A DNA stretch of 33,677 nucleotides from a virus, in the IMG/VR virus record IMGVR_UViG_3300027741_000163, positions 1 to 33,677 of that record; one strand, given 5' to 3'. The notes below the pieces were generated by a model that worked only from the letters and a program-made list of their open reading frames with translations, made no database searches and was not told where the DNA came from. A program made the position numbers and the translations under genes. Numbering within the stretch: the stretch's first letter is position 1; the number at the start of each line of letters is the position of its first letter. This document shows positions 23,063 to 28,750 of this stretch, in pieces.

Positions 23063-23845
23063 ATGAAAAACGACAATATCAACCATCCCTCCCATTACAC
23101 GGGCCACCCCAGTGGCATTGAGTGTATCGAAGTAGCCCAATACATGGGGTTTTGCTTGGGCAATGCTTTGAAGTACATCTGGAGAGATGGGCAAAAAGCA
23201 GGGGAGGATGTTAACGATGACCTTCGCAAGGCAATCTGGTACATCCAATGCGAGATTGATAGACGGATCGATGAGCAGAAGTTGGTTGATGAGTGCAGCA
23301 CTACCGATTGGTCTTATGGGGATGCTCGACGGCAAGTTGAGCTAGGCGTTGAATACTGCCATGGCAAAAATGGCAAGACGCAAAATTATGAGACTGCTGT
23401 GGAGTGGTGGAAATTGGCGGCGGCACAGGGAGATGCAGAGGCACAATGGTTGCTTGGCAACGCTTATTTGTTTGGCCGAGGAGTAGAGAAAAACAAGGAG
23501 GAGGCAGAACGATTATGGAAACTTGCGGAACAAAATCGCAAGGCAAAACCTGATGATTTGGTCACGAAAACTGCTTCGTCACCAAACCTGACCGGGACGA
23601 CCCTGGCATACGCACAGGCAGGCGATGCGCGTCTTCAAAATGAAATGGGCAATATGTGCTATAGCGGCGATGGTATGCCGGAGGACAAGGAGCAGGCGGT
23701 GGAGTGGTGGCAGAAAGCGGCGGAGCAGGGCAACTACGCGGCTCAGACCAGTCTGTCTCGTGCTTATCGTTACGGCGAAGGCGTTGCTAAGGATGAGAAG
23801 CTGGCAAACTACTGGCTCGAGAAAAGCTATCTCGCAACAAGCTAA
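23063..23845 (+). CDS. DUF3310 domain fused to Sel1-like repeats
   Basis: 260 residues. Residues about 5-72 are a DUF3310 domain (HPSHYTGHPSGIECIEVAQYMGFCLGNALKYIWRDGQKA...DLRKAIWYIQCEI), common in phages next to nucleotide-metabolism genes and normally a stand-alone protein. Residues about 85-255 are Sel1-like repeats: YETAVEWWKLAAAQGDAEAQWLLGNAYLFGRGVEKNKEEAERLWKLA, then after a Thr/Ser linker GDARLQNEMGNMCYSGDGMPEDKEQAVEWWQKAAEQGNYAAQTSLSRAYRYGEGVAKDEKLANYWLEKS. Sel1 repeats make alpha-solenoid scaffolds for protein binding. The fusion is in one frame with no sign of a sequencing error. Confidence 0.82.
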   Translation: MKNDNINHPSHYTGHPSGIECIEVAQYMGFCLGNALKYIWRDGQKAGEDVNDDLRKAIWYIQCEIDRRIDEQKLVDECSTTDWSYGDARRQVELGVEYCHGKNGKTQNYETAVEWWKLAAAQGDAEAQWLLGNAYLFGRGVEKNKEEAERLWKLAEQNRKAKPDDLVTKTASSPNLTGTTLAYAQAGDARLQNEMGNMCYSGDGMPEDKEQAVEWWQKAAEQGNYAAQTSLSRAYRYGEGVAKDEKLANYWLEKSYLATS

Positions 23846-23854
23846 GGGCGCACA

Positions 23855-24172
23855 ATGACACCAGAACAACAACCAATCGCCAACAACCGTTATCGGCGTT
23901 GCCTCGCACGCCTTGTTCGTCGTCTTTGGCCGGAACCCGAGCGATGGGAACCAGTGGCACAAGGACTAGCGACAATCGACGGACTGCGCTACGAAATAAA
24001 GTCCGTGAGAATCGAGGGAACCTACGTCAAGGAGCGCAACCAGCACGGGCAGGAACGCTACCTCATCACCGAGCCAGATGGCACAACCTACACGCGAAAT
24101 GCCTCTCAAGTTTCTCCGACGAACGCCGACTGCGCGAAGCTCTGGAAACCAACCCCAACCCAACCACAATGA
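23855..24172 (+). CDS. Hypothetical protein ending PTQPQ
   Basis: 105 residues; not recognised. N-terminal basic helix (RYRRCLARLVRRLW), then IEGTYVKERNQHGQERYLITEPDGTTYTRNASQVSP, a beta hairpin-like segment. The first bases (CACAATGACACCAGAACAACAACCAATC) resemble the starts at 24387 and 24755, and its end (PTPTQPQ) is coded by the junction repeat. First member of a run of small genes that share ends and starts but not middles. Confidence 0.55.
   Translation: MTPEQQPIANNRYRRCLARLVRRLWPEPERWEPVAQGLATIDGLRYEIKSVRIEGTYVKERNQHGQERYLITEPDGTTYTRNASQVSPTNADCAKLWKPTPTQPQ
24155..24172 (+). repeat. Gene-junction repeat CCAACCCAACCACAATGA, copy 1
   Basis: 18 bases that code the end of one protein (PTQPQ, stop) and carry the ATG of the next (ATGA overlap). 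Exact copies at 24373 and 24741; the 13-base core recurs at 24946 without an ATG. Confidence 0.9.
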
Positions 24173-24390
24173 CAAGAGACGAATTAGACGAAATCCTCCA
24201 CCAATGCTACTCGGTGGAAATCTTTCCAGAAGAAGCGGCGGAGTTGATCTGGGGCAAAGTCTTCGACGGAGAGACAGAGAAGATCCAGCCATTTGCAGAA
24301 AAAGCCTTGTTATACGAGGATTGGCTCAAGCAAGCGGACTTGCAACTAACTGAGGATCAATTATCGCCAAATCCAACCCAACCACAATGA
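24169..24390 (+). CDS. Small acidic hypothetical protein
   Basis: 73 residues from ATG 24169 inside the first junction repeat. Helical and acidic (DELDEILHQCYSVEIFPEEAAELIWGKVFDGETEKIQPFAEKALLYEDWLKQADL), ending NPTQPQ through the second copy of the repeat. No family recognised. Confidence 0.5.
   Translation: MTRDELDEILHQCYSVEIFPEEAAELIWGKVFDGETEKIQPFAEKALLYEDWLKQADLQLTEDQLSPNPTQPQ
24373..24390 (+). repeat. Gene-junction repeat CCAACCCAACCACAATGA, copy 2
   Basis: Exact copy of 24155-24172. Ends the 73-residue protein and starts the interrupted gene at 24387. Confidence 0.9.
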
Positions 24391-24758
24391 AATCAGAACA
24401 ACAACGGATCGCAATCGCGAAGGCGTGCGGGTAGACAGCCGAGCAGGACAGCAACGGATATTGGAGAGCCGTAAGTCACAAACACGGCAACGCCGTTGAG
24501 CTTTGGCTGAGTGAGCGGAATGTCTGGAGCGTTGGCATTCCAGACTACCTTGCCGACCTAAATGCCTGTCACGAAATGGAGAAGGTGCTATTCTGCGATA
24601 AATGGAAATGGCTCGCTTACGTCAATAATCTCAACGAAATGCCATCTCTTCAAGACGAGTGGCTTTGCGTCAGTATCCACGCCACAGCCAGCCAACGAGC
24701 CGAGGCTTTTCTCCGCACCCTCGACCTCTGGCAAGAAACCCCAACCCAACCACAATGA
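24387..24758 (+). pseudogene. Phage gene interrupted by TAG at codon 16
   Basis: ATG 24387 (in copy 2 of the junction repeat) reads MKSEQQRIAIAKACG, then TAG at 24432-24434. The same frame stays open afterwards for 107 codons to TGA 24758, including PDYLADLNACHEMEKVL and SIHATASQRAEAFLRTLDLW. As I recall the family, EQQRIAIAEACG is followed by Trp and the protein ends with ATAxQRAEAFLRTxGxW, so this looks like one gene with TGG changed to TAG. A later ATG at 24576 would give only the last 60 residues. It may be a recent nonsense mutation, a readthrough site, or a sequencing error. Confidence 0.7.
24741..24758 (+). repeat. Gene-junction repeat CCAACCCAACCACAATGA, copy 3
   Basis: Exact third copy. 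It ends the interrupted gene and starts the DUF551-like gene at 24755. Confidence 0.9.
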
Positions 24759-24985
24759 CACCACAACCAATCTCCACCGCACCGAAAGGCACTCGGATTC
24801 TCCTCTACTGCCAGCGTAAAGCCACCGACGAGGGGTGGTGGGAAATCGGACAATTTTACGGGCAAATTGGCCGATGGATGAACGACGAGGACGAGCCAAA
24901 ATTAGGGACAACACAGCCAACACTCTGGCTACCATTGCCACCAATCCCAACCCAACCAGTTACCGAGGAATCCTCGGCAACTTGA
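24755..24985 (+). CDS. DUF551-like protein
   Basis: 76 residues from ATG 24755. PISTAPKGTRILLYC at the start, a central WWEIGQFYGQIGRWM and the closing PTLWLPLPPIP match the DUF551 pattern (PIsTAPkdGt.IL......w..g.w.......p.tlWmPLPp), frequent in phages and prophages with no known function. It ends beyond another core copy of the junction repeat (24946-24958) and contains a perfect hairpin near its 3' end. Confidence 0.72.
   Translation: MTPQPISTAPKGTRILLYCQRKATDEGWWEIGQFYGQIGRWMNDEDEPKLGTTQPTLWLPLPPIPTQPVTEESSAT
24946..24958 (+). repeat. Junction repeat core without a start codon
   Basis: CCCAACCCAACCA, the core of the junction repeat, inside the end of the DUF551-like gene. The bases after it differ and no gene starts there, as if the following gene had been lost. 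Confidence 0.7.
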
Positions 24986-25006
24986 ATAGTAAGGGAATCC
25001 TTTACT
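24963..25006 (+). terminator. Two adjacent hairpins, weak terminator candidate
   Basis: CCGAGG 24963-24968 pairs with CCTCGG 24972-24977 (AAT loop), and AGTAAGG 24988-24994 pairs with CCTTTACT 24999-25006 with one bulged T. Neither has a T-run after it, so termination is uncertain; they might instead shape the mRNA between two units. Confidence 0.3.
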
Positions 25007-25014
25007 ACTGATCA

Positions 25015-25227
25015 ATGACCTCAATGACAACTATAACCACGGAAATTATAATCTACTCAGAGGACGGAGATAGCAAACATCCAGCCTCAATAACCCTAAA
25101 AATGGACGACTCAAAACCAGATTGTCCAGTTACATTTTTGGCTGATGACAAACCTGTTTTTTCACTTGGTTATCAAGAAATCTCAAAGTTTTGCGAGACA
25201 CTGACATCCATGCAATCCGATAAATGA
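25015..25227 (+). CDS. Small hypothetical protein
   Basis: 70 residues (ATG 25024 would give 67). Acidic, beta-rich (TTEIIIYSEDGDSKHPASITLKMDDSKPDCPVTFLADDKPVFSLGYQEISKFCETL). Not recognised. Set off from its neighbours by short gaps of 29 and 28 bases. Confidence 0.45.
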   Translation: MTSMTTITTEIIIYSEDGDSKHPASITLKMDDSKPDCPVTFLADDKPVFSLGYQEISKFCETLTSMQSDK

Positions 25228-25255
25228 AAGACAAAATTGAAGGAAGAATCAATTG

Positions 25256-25552
25256 ATGGCAACCTGTGAAATGTGCGGTCAAGTCTGGGCAGGTGCAACC
25301 CTGGGTAAGATGTTCCATTGCCGACCACTCAAGTCAGCAGTTGTCGTAGTAAAAAAGCGCGACATCGTGCGAAAGGAGAATGGACAGAGATGCGAGTGTG
25401 GAAACTTTGCCACTACATTTTCAGCGGGAAACGCCTCGGTAAGGATTTGCCAACGATGCCGGGACTGCGAGTCACAAGGGCATCGTGGGACTTCCGCAAC
25501 TCCTTCAATTGGAGAGATTTACAATGTCCGGCTACCAAGGCGGGGAAAATAA
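25256..25552 (+). CDS. Small zinc-ribbon protein
   Basis: 98 residues from ATG 25256, which has GGAAG 14 bases upstream (a TTG one codon earlier is possible). Cys pairs CEMC near the start, CEC in the middle and CQRCRDC later suggest one or two zinc ribbons. Basic overall (KKRDIVRKENGQ). Possible DNA- or RNA-binding protein; no family recognised. Confidence 0.5.
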   Translation: MATCEMCGQVWAGATLGKMFHCRPLKSAVVVVKKRDIVRKENGQRCECGNFATTFSAGNASVRICQRCRDCESQGHRGTSATPSIGEIYNVRLPRRGK

Positions 25553-25563
25553 TTAAAAATTGC

Positions 25564-25592
25564 TTGCAGGACTGCGAATTAATTAATAAATT
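25564..25592 (+). promoter_or_regulatory. Putative promoter before the cytosine methyltransferase
   Basis: TTGCAG (25564-25569), 17-base spacer, TAAATT (25587-25592), in a 69-base A/T-rich gap. A 12-codon frame (ATG 25600 to TGA 25638) follows and overlaps the ATG of the second reading frame at 25635. Confidence 0.35.
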
Positions 25593-25621
25593 AAAGGCGA
25601 TGAACAACCCTACCTACCTTC

Positions 25622-26770
25622 ATGGACAATTTAAATGATCACGATCCCATTACAGTTATTGAGTTCTGCGCCGGATACGGAGGTCTTGGACTTGGCATCA
25701 AAGGCGTCCTTGGCGAAAGAATGCGGCTCATCGGACTTTGTGAACTTGAGGGGTTCGCCCAAGCTAATCTCATTAGTAAAATGGAAGCGGGACTCATGGA
25801 ACAAGTTCCTATTTGGTCGAATCTGCTCACCTTCCCATACCGAAAGTTTCGAGGACTGGTGGATATCGCGGCTGCGGGAATCCCTTGTCAGCCGCACAGT
25901 CTTGCAGGAAAGCGGAGCGGAGGAGGCGATCAACGATTCCTCTTTGACGACTGGTTGTGTGGACTTGAGCAAATGCAACCAAGAGCAATTTTTATTGAGA
26001 ACGTCGAAGGATTCCTCTCAAGCAAAATGCCAGATGGAACTCTTTGCGTCGAATGGACAATCAAAAGATTGGAAGCAATGGGGTATCAAACTGCGACAGG
26101 AATATTCTCAGCGCGTGAAGTCGGCGCACCTCACCAGAGAAAGCGAGTGTTTATCCTAGCCCACCGTGACGGCAAACGAGGACAGTTATCGGATTGGTGG
26201 AAACTCGCAGCAGAGTCATTGTCTGTCAGCGATGGCGAGACGCGGAGAGCTTGGCCTTCCCGCCCCGGCGAACCCCAGCACGGATGGGAGCCGCCTAGAG
26301 TCGTGGCTAACTCCGCGAGCCAACGAACCAACGGAGGACAGCAATTTCGTGGCGAGGAATGCGGACAGGGGGGAGCATTGCCACTCCAGTCTGACGACTC
26401 AGGCGAAAGCATGGGAAACGCCAACAGTATCGACAGGGGGACATCGACAATCGGACGGATCGATGACGCCGAAACTGGATCAGCAGGTGAAGCAGGAGGA
26501 CAGCGGGAAGCACAGGCTAGGCGAGCAGGCGCAACACAACTCGGGAGGCAAATTAAATTCGCAATGGGTTTGCCTATTAATGAATCTTCCAATGGGGTGG
26601 GTGACTCCGAGTTGTCCAGTCTCAGTAATCAAGAATTGGCAGAAATTTATGAGTGGATGGAACGATGTGACAATCGCACCGACGAACTGCGCCTGCTCGG
26701 CAACGGAGTCGTGCCAGCAACCGCAACCCTAGCGTTTCAAACCCTGCTTGATGAACTCCTTGCCTTATGA
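25622..26770 (+). CDS. C5 cytosine-specific DNA methyltransferase
   Basis: 382 residues, complete. Motif I EFCAGYGGLGLG (about 14-25), motif IV GIPCQPHS with catalytic Cys89, motif VI IENVEG (ENV 126-128), motif VIII QRKRVF (172-177), a variable target-recognition stretch (about 185-330) containing AWPSRPGEPQHGWEPPRVV, and the C-terminal LRLLGNGVVPATATLAF that carries the conserved Gly-Asn of motif IX/X. No restriction enzyme is nearby, so it is probably a solitary phage methylase protecting against host restriction or marking DNA. The stop at 26768-26770 overlaps the next gene (ATGA). A second, long open frame lies inside it (next entry). Confidence 0.93.
   Translation: MDNLNDHDPITVIEFCAGYGGLGLGIKGVLGERMRLIGLCELEGFAQANLISKMEAGLMEQVPIWSNLLTFPYRKFRGLVDIAAAGIPCQPHSLAGKRSGGGDQRFLFDDWLCGLEQMQPRAIFIENVEGFLSSKMPDGTLCVEWTIKRLEAMGYQTATGIFSAREVGAPHQRKRVFILAHRDGKRGQLSDWWKLAAESLSVSDGETRRAWPSRPGEPQHGWEPPRVVANSASQRTNGGQQFRGEECGQGGALPLQSDDSGESMGNANSIDRGTSTIGRIDDAETGSAGEAGGQREAQARRAGATQLGRQIKFAMGLPINESSNGVGDSELSSLSNQELAEIYEWMERCDNRTDELRLLGNGVVPATATLAFQTLLDELLAL
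25635..26732 (+). other. Second (+1) reading frame inside the methyltransferase gene
   Basis: Relative to the methyltransferase, the +1 frame is open from ATG 25635 to the stop after codon 26732, broken once by TAG 26157-26159 (parts of 174 and 188 residues). The product is protein-like and matches, from memory, a frequent phage family: WKQWGIKLRQEYSQRVKSAHL, then TVTANEDSY, SWLTPRANEPTED, SLTTQAKAWETPTVSTGGH and GGKLNSQWVCLLMNLPMGWVTPSC (compare the 'LNPxWVExLMGxPxGW' ending). In that family a Trp stands where the TAG is. ATG 25635 overlaps the stop of a small upstream frame (ATGA). It may be an expressed overlapping gene, a decayed one, or a by-product of conserved methyltransferase codons. 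Confidence 0.4.
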
Positions 26771-27174
26771 AAATGACCGAACAACAGGTGCGTGAGCATC
26801 AATACAAGCACAAATTTCAATGTGCGCTGGATCAACCGATCAGCGTTGTCGAGCAACCGACGCTGGCTCAAGAACGCTGGCAAGCAGGTGAAGAACGTGA
26901 ACTTAATGCCCTAGTCTGCACAGACCTGCGGCGCCGGGGCTACTATGTGCTGGTCAGCAGGACTGACAAAGAATCCACCATTCGCCGAGGTCATCCCGAT
27001 TTGACTGTGATGCACCAAGGTAAGGTGTGTTGCATCGAACTCAAGGCGTCTGGAGGCAAACTGAGCAAACATCAGACCGAGTGCATTGATGAGTTGAATC
27101 AATCGGGAGTGCCAACGAAGGTCTGTTGGAACTTCGATGAGGCAGTCAAATTTGCAATCGTTTCCCTACTATGA
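26767..27174 (+). CDS. VRR-NUC-type nuclease
   Basis: 135 residues. The C-terminal 80 residues carry the PD-(D/E)xK core of the VRR-NUC family: RRGYYVLVSRTDKESTIRRGHPDLTVMHQGKVCCIELKASGGKLSKHQTECIDEL, in which Asp of GHPDL and Glu-x-Lys of ELKA are the metal and catalytic residues and GKLSKHQ is the usual following helix. The family is thought to act on branched DNA and often takes the place of Holliday junction resolvases in phages. Neighbouring ERF and helicase genes agree. The N-terminus (about 1-45) is polar and unassigned. Confidence 0.88.
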   Translation: MKMTEQQVREHQYKHKFQCALDQPISVVEQPTLAQERWQAGEERELNALVCTDLRRRGYYVLVSRTDKESTIRRGHPDLTVMHQGKVCCIELKASGGKLSKHQTECIDELNQSGVPTKVCWNFDEAVKFAIVSLL

Positions 27175-27371
27175 GCAACCTAATCCGTATCACCTCCCCT
27201 CGCATAGAATGCATGGCCGATTCCTTTGGTTCACATGAGTATATAGTCAAACGAGATGGCAAGACATACCTTGTCCGCGCTCACTCGCTCACAGAAGCCC
27301 AAGAGACTGCTAGGGATTATGTTGAACCACCTCCGAGCAACGATCCTCCCGAACCTTTGCTCTGGGATTGA
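27171..27371 (+). CDS. Small hypothetical protein
   Basis: 66 residues, overlapping the nuclease stop (ATGA). Contains a beta-strand pair (HEYIVKRDGKTYLVRAHSLTEAQETARDYV) and a Pro-rich end (EPPPSNDPPEPLLWD). No family recognised. Confidence 0.5.
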   Translation: MSNLIRITSPRIECMADSFGSHEYIVKRDGKTYLVRAHSLTEAQETARDYVEPPPSNDPPEPLLWD

Positions 27372-27590
27372 ATGAGTAAGCCACCTCAATTGATTGACTC
27401 TAAAAGTGTCAATTATTGCGACTGTGGCACACGGGCCATTTATCGAATCGGCAATGCCAGAATCTGTGCTGGTTGCTGGCAAAAAGATCACTCGGACTCC
27501 CGGCGTGATAAGAGCAAAAAAACTGGCGACGGAAGAGGTTTGCCAGTTTATTTGGTGAATCTTCCCAAGGCATCTCGCGATGAAGTTTGA
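27372..27590 (+). CDS. Small Cys-rich (zinc-ribbon) protein
   Basis: 72 residues, starting directly after the previous TGA. CDCGTRAIYRIGNARICAGCW is a likely CxC...CxxC zinc ribbon; the C-terminal half is basic and polar (HSDSRRDKSKKTGDGRGL). Probably binds nucleic acid or a protein partner. Confidence 0.5.
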   Translation: MSKPPQLIDSKSVNYCDCGTRAIYRIGNARICAGCWQKDHSDSRRDKSKKTGDGRGLPVYLVNLPKASRDEV

Positions 27591-27744
27591 CCGCTCAATT
27601 CGATACGCCCCAACGCTTTGCATAAGTTTTGGTGATTGGGATTTAACCCATCGAAACTATTGCTTAGAGGCAAGATTGATGATCGTGTTAAGTGTTGTGC
27701 CACAAGGATTTGTGGAATCCGCCGTGGCTTTCAGCATGAACTAA
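27580..27744 (+). CDS. Possible 54-residue protein
   Basis: ATG 27580 overlaps the end of the Zn-ribbon gene, with AAGG 10 bases upstream, and runs to TAA 27742-27744. Composition looks like a protein (DRSIRYAPTLCISFGDWDL, LEARLMIVLSVVPQGF) but no family is recognised. It fills most of an otherwise empty 226-base interval. Confidence 0.4.
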   Translation: MKFDRSIRYAPTLCISFGDWDLTHRNYCLEARLMIVLSVVPQGFVESAVAFSMN

Positions 27745-27778
27745 TTCAAGAAAAGTGCTGGCGAACGAAAATAAATCA

Positions 27779-27807
27779 TTGACATCCATTTGATCTGCTT
27801 GCAGATT
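27779..27807 (+). promoter_or_regulatory. Promoter with overlapping palindrome
   Basis: Consensus -35 TTGACA (27779-27784), 17-base spacer, -10-like CAGATT (27802-27807). A perfect inverted repeat ATCTGC-TT-GCAGAT (27793-27806) covers the spacer and -10, where a repressor would block polymerase. The gene starts at 27817, so the leader would be very short. Confidence 0.5.
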
Positions 27808-27816
27808 ACTCGCCTT

Positions 27817-28203
27817 ATGACATACCAACAATTAATTGACCAAGAGTTCTGCCGAGTAATGCCAACCTTCGACATCCTGCAACAGCAGTTGCTGGTGTTG
27901 GCACAGTCTGTGCCACAGGAAAAACTGGATTTCAGTTTAAGCGTGGGCAAAGACTCAATCTTTGTGTTCGTTTACGCGAAGCACCTCGGCAGCATCCGCC
28001 AGCAGGCGACCATTGAGTTCTACCGCTGGCATTCCCCAACGCAGTGGATTGAGGCGCTCGGCATCATCCGCGACCGATGCATGACTCCTCCTGCCAAACC
28101 AGAGCCAAGCCACATGGAGATTTTGGTGGAGCAACTCCGCTCGGAGCGACTGGAGGTGATTCGCCTTCGCAATATCGTCAAATTTATGGAACAAGCATTA
28201 TGA
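27817..28203 (+). CDS. Hypothetical protein at the head of the replication unit
   Basis: 128 residues from ATG 27817, just after the promoter. Segments SVPQEKLDFSLSVGKDSIFVFVYAKHLGSIRQQATIEFYRW and a C-terminal coiled-coil-like helix (MEILVEQLRSERLEVIRLRNIVKFMEQAL). Not recognised. Translationally coupled (ATGA) to the RHH gene. Confidence 0.55.
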   Translation: MTYQQLIDQEFCRVMPTFDILQQQLLVLAQSVPQEKLDFSLSVGKDSIFVFVYAKHLGSIRQQATIEFYRWHSPTQWIEALGIIRDRCMTPPAKPEPSHMEILVEQLRSERLEVIRLRNIVKFMEQAL

Positions 28204-28403
28204 TTGAAATCGAAAAACCAGCACCAAAAAAGCGTGGTCGCAAGCCGCGCAAGATCAAGCGAGTGGCATTGACCATTCGCGTCGAACCACACGTTGCCGA
28301 GGGATTTGAAACCCTCCGCTTTGAACTAGGACTGAGCCAATCAGAATTCATGGCGCACCTAGTAAAGATGGCGCTTATCTCATCGATTGGAGGAATGCCA
28401 TGA
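28200..28403 (+). CDS. AT-hook plus ribbon-helix-helix DNA-binding protein
   Basis: 67 residues. An AT-hook-like KRGRKPR at 11-17, then a ribbon-helix-helix pattern: strand RVALTIRV (21-28), helix VAEGFETLRFELG, turn, helix QSEFMAHLVKMAL. RHH proteins dimerise and put the strand in the major groove, while the AT-hook would hold the minor groove. Possible repressor of its own unit, with the palindrome at 27793-27806 as a candidate operator; this is inference. Confidence 0.6.
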   Translation: MIEIEKPAPKKRGRKPRKIKRVALTIRVEPHVAEGFETLRFELGLSQSEFMAHLVKMALISSIGGMP

Positions 28404-28750
28404 TTGATCTTACAGGCATGGTCATCCCTAAGCATTTGGAGGCGCTTTGGAATCGCCGATTTGAGGTCGAAGACACCCTTCGTTATGTGCAGGTACTTCG
28501 TAAAAGTATCGCGTCTTCTTGGAAGGACGATCCCCTCTATCTGCCAGTCAGTCTCGTCAATGTTGCCAGTAAGCTTGAATCGGTCTACCGAGATCTGCTA
28601 TGTGCAGTGCCATATGCGGTCTGTCCCACCTGCCAAGGTGAGGCGACTCAAGCGTGTTTGATGTGCAAGAAGCGAGGATTCCTGTCGAAGACTCAGTGGA
28701 ATGTCTGTGTGCCACAGGAGATGAAGGACATTAGGAAGGCAATGCAGTAA
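28400..28750 (+). CDS. Hypothetical protein with DnaJ-like zinc motif
   Basis: 116 residues. The N-terminal 75 residues are helical (LEALWNRRFEVEDTLRYVQVLRKSIASSW). The C-terminus has CPTCQGEATQACLMCKKRGFLS, two CxxC knuckles of the DnaJ zinc-finger kind (CxxCxG...C..C.grG). It lies directly before the helicase (TAATG overlap) and may help load or bind it. No family certain. Confidence 0.55.
   Translation: MIDLTGMVIPKHLEALWNRRFEVEDTLRYVQVLRKSIASSWKDDPLYLPVSLVNVASKLESVYRDLLCAVPYAVCPTCQGEATQACLMCKKRGFLSKTQWNVCVPQEMKDIRKAMQ

Noticed and set aside
24432-24434. Genome-wide TAG reassignment (alternative genetic code)
   Set aside because: TAG ends at least three intact genes with downstream genes placed right after them, and the large genes contain no internal TAG.
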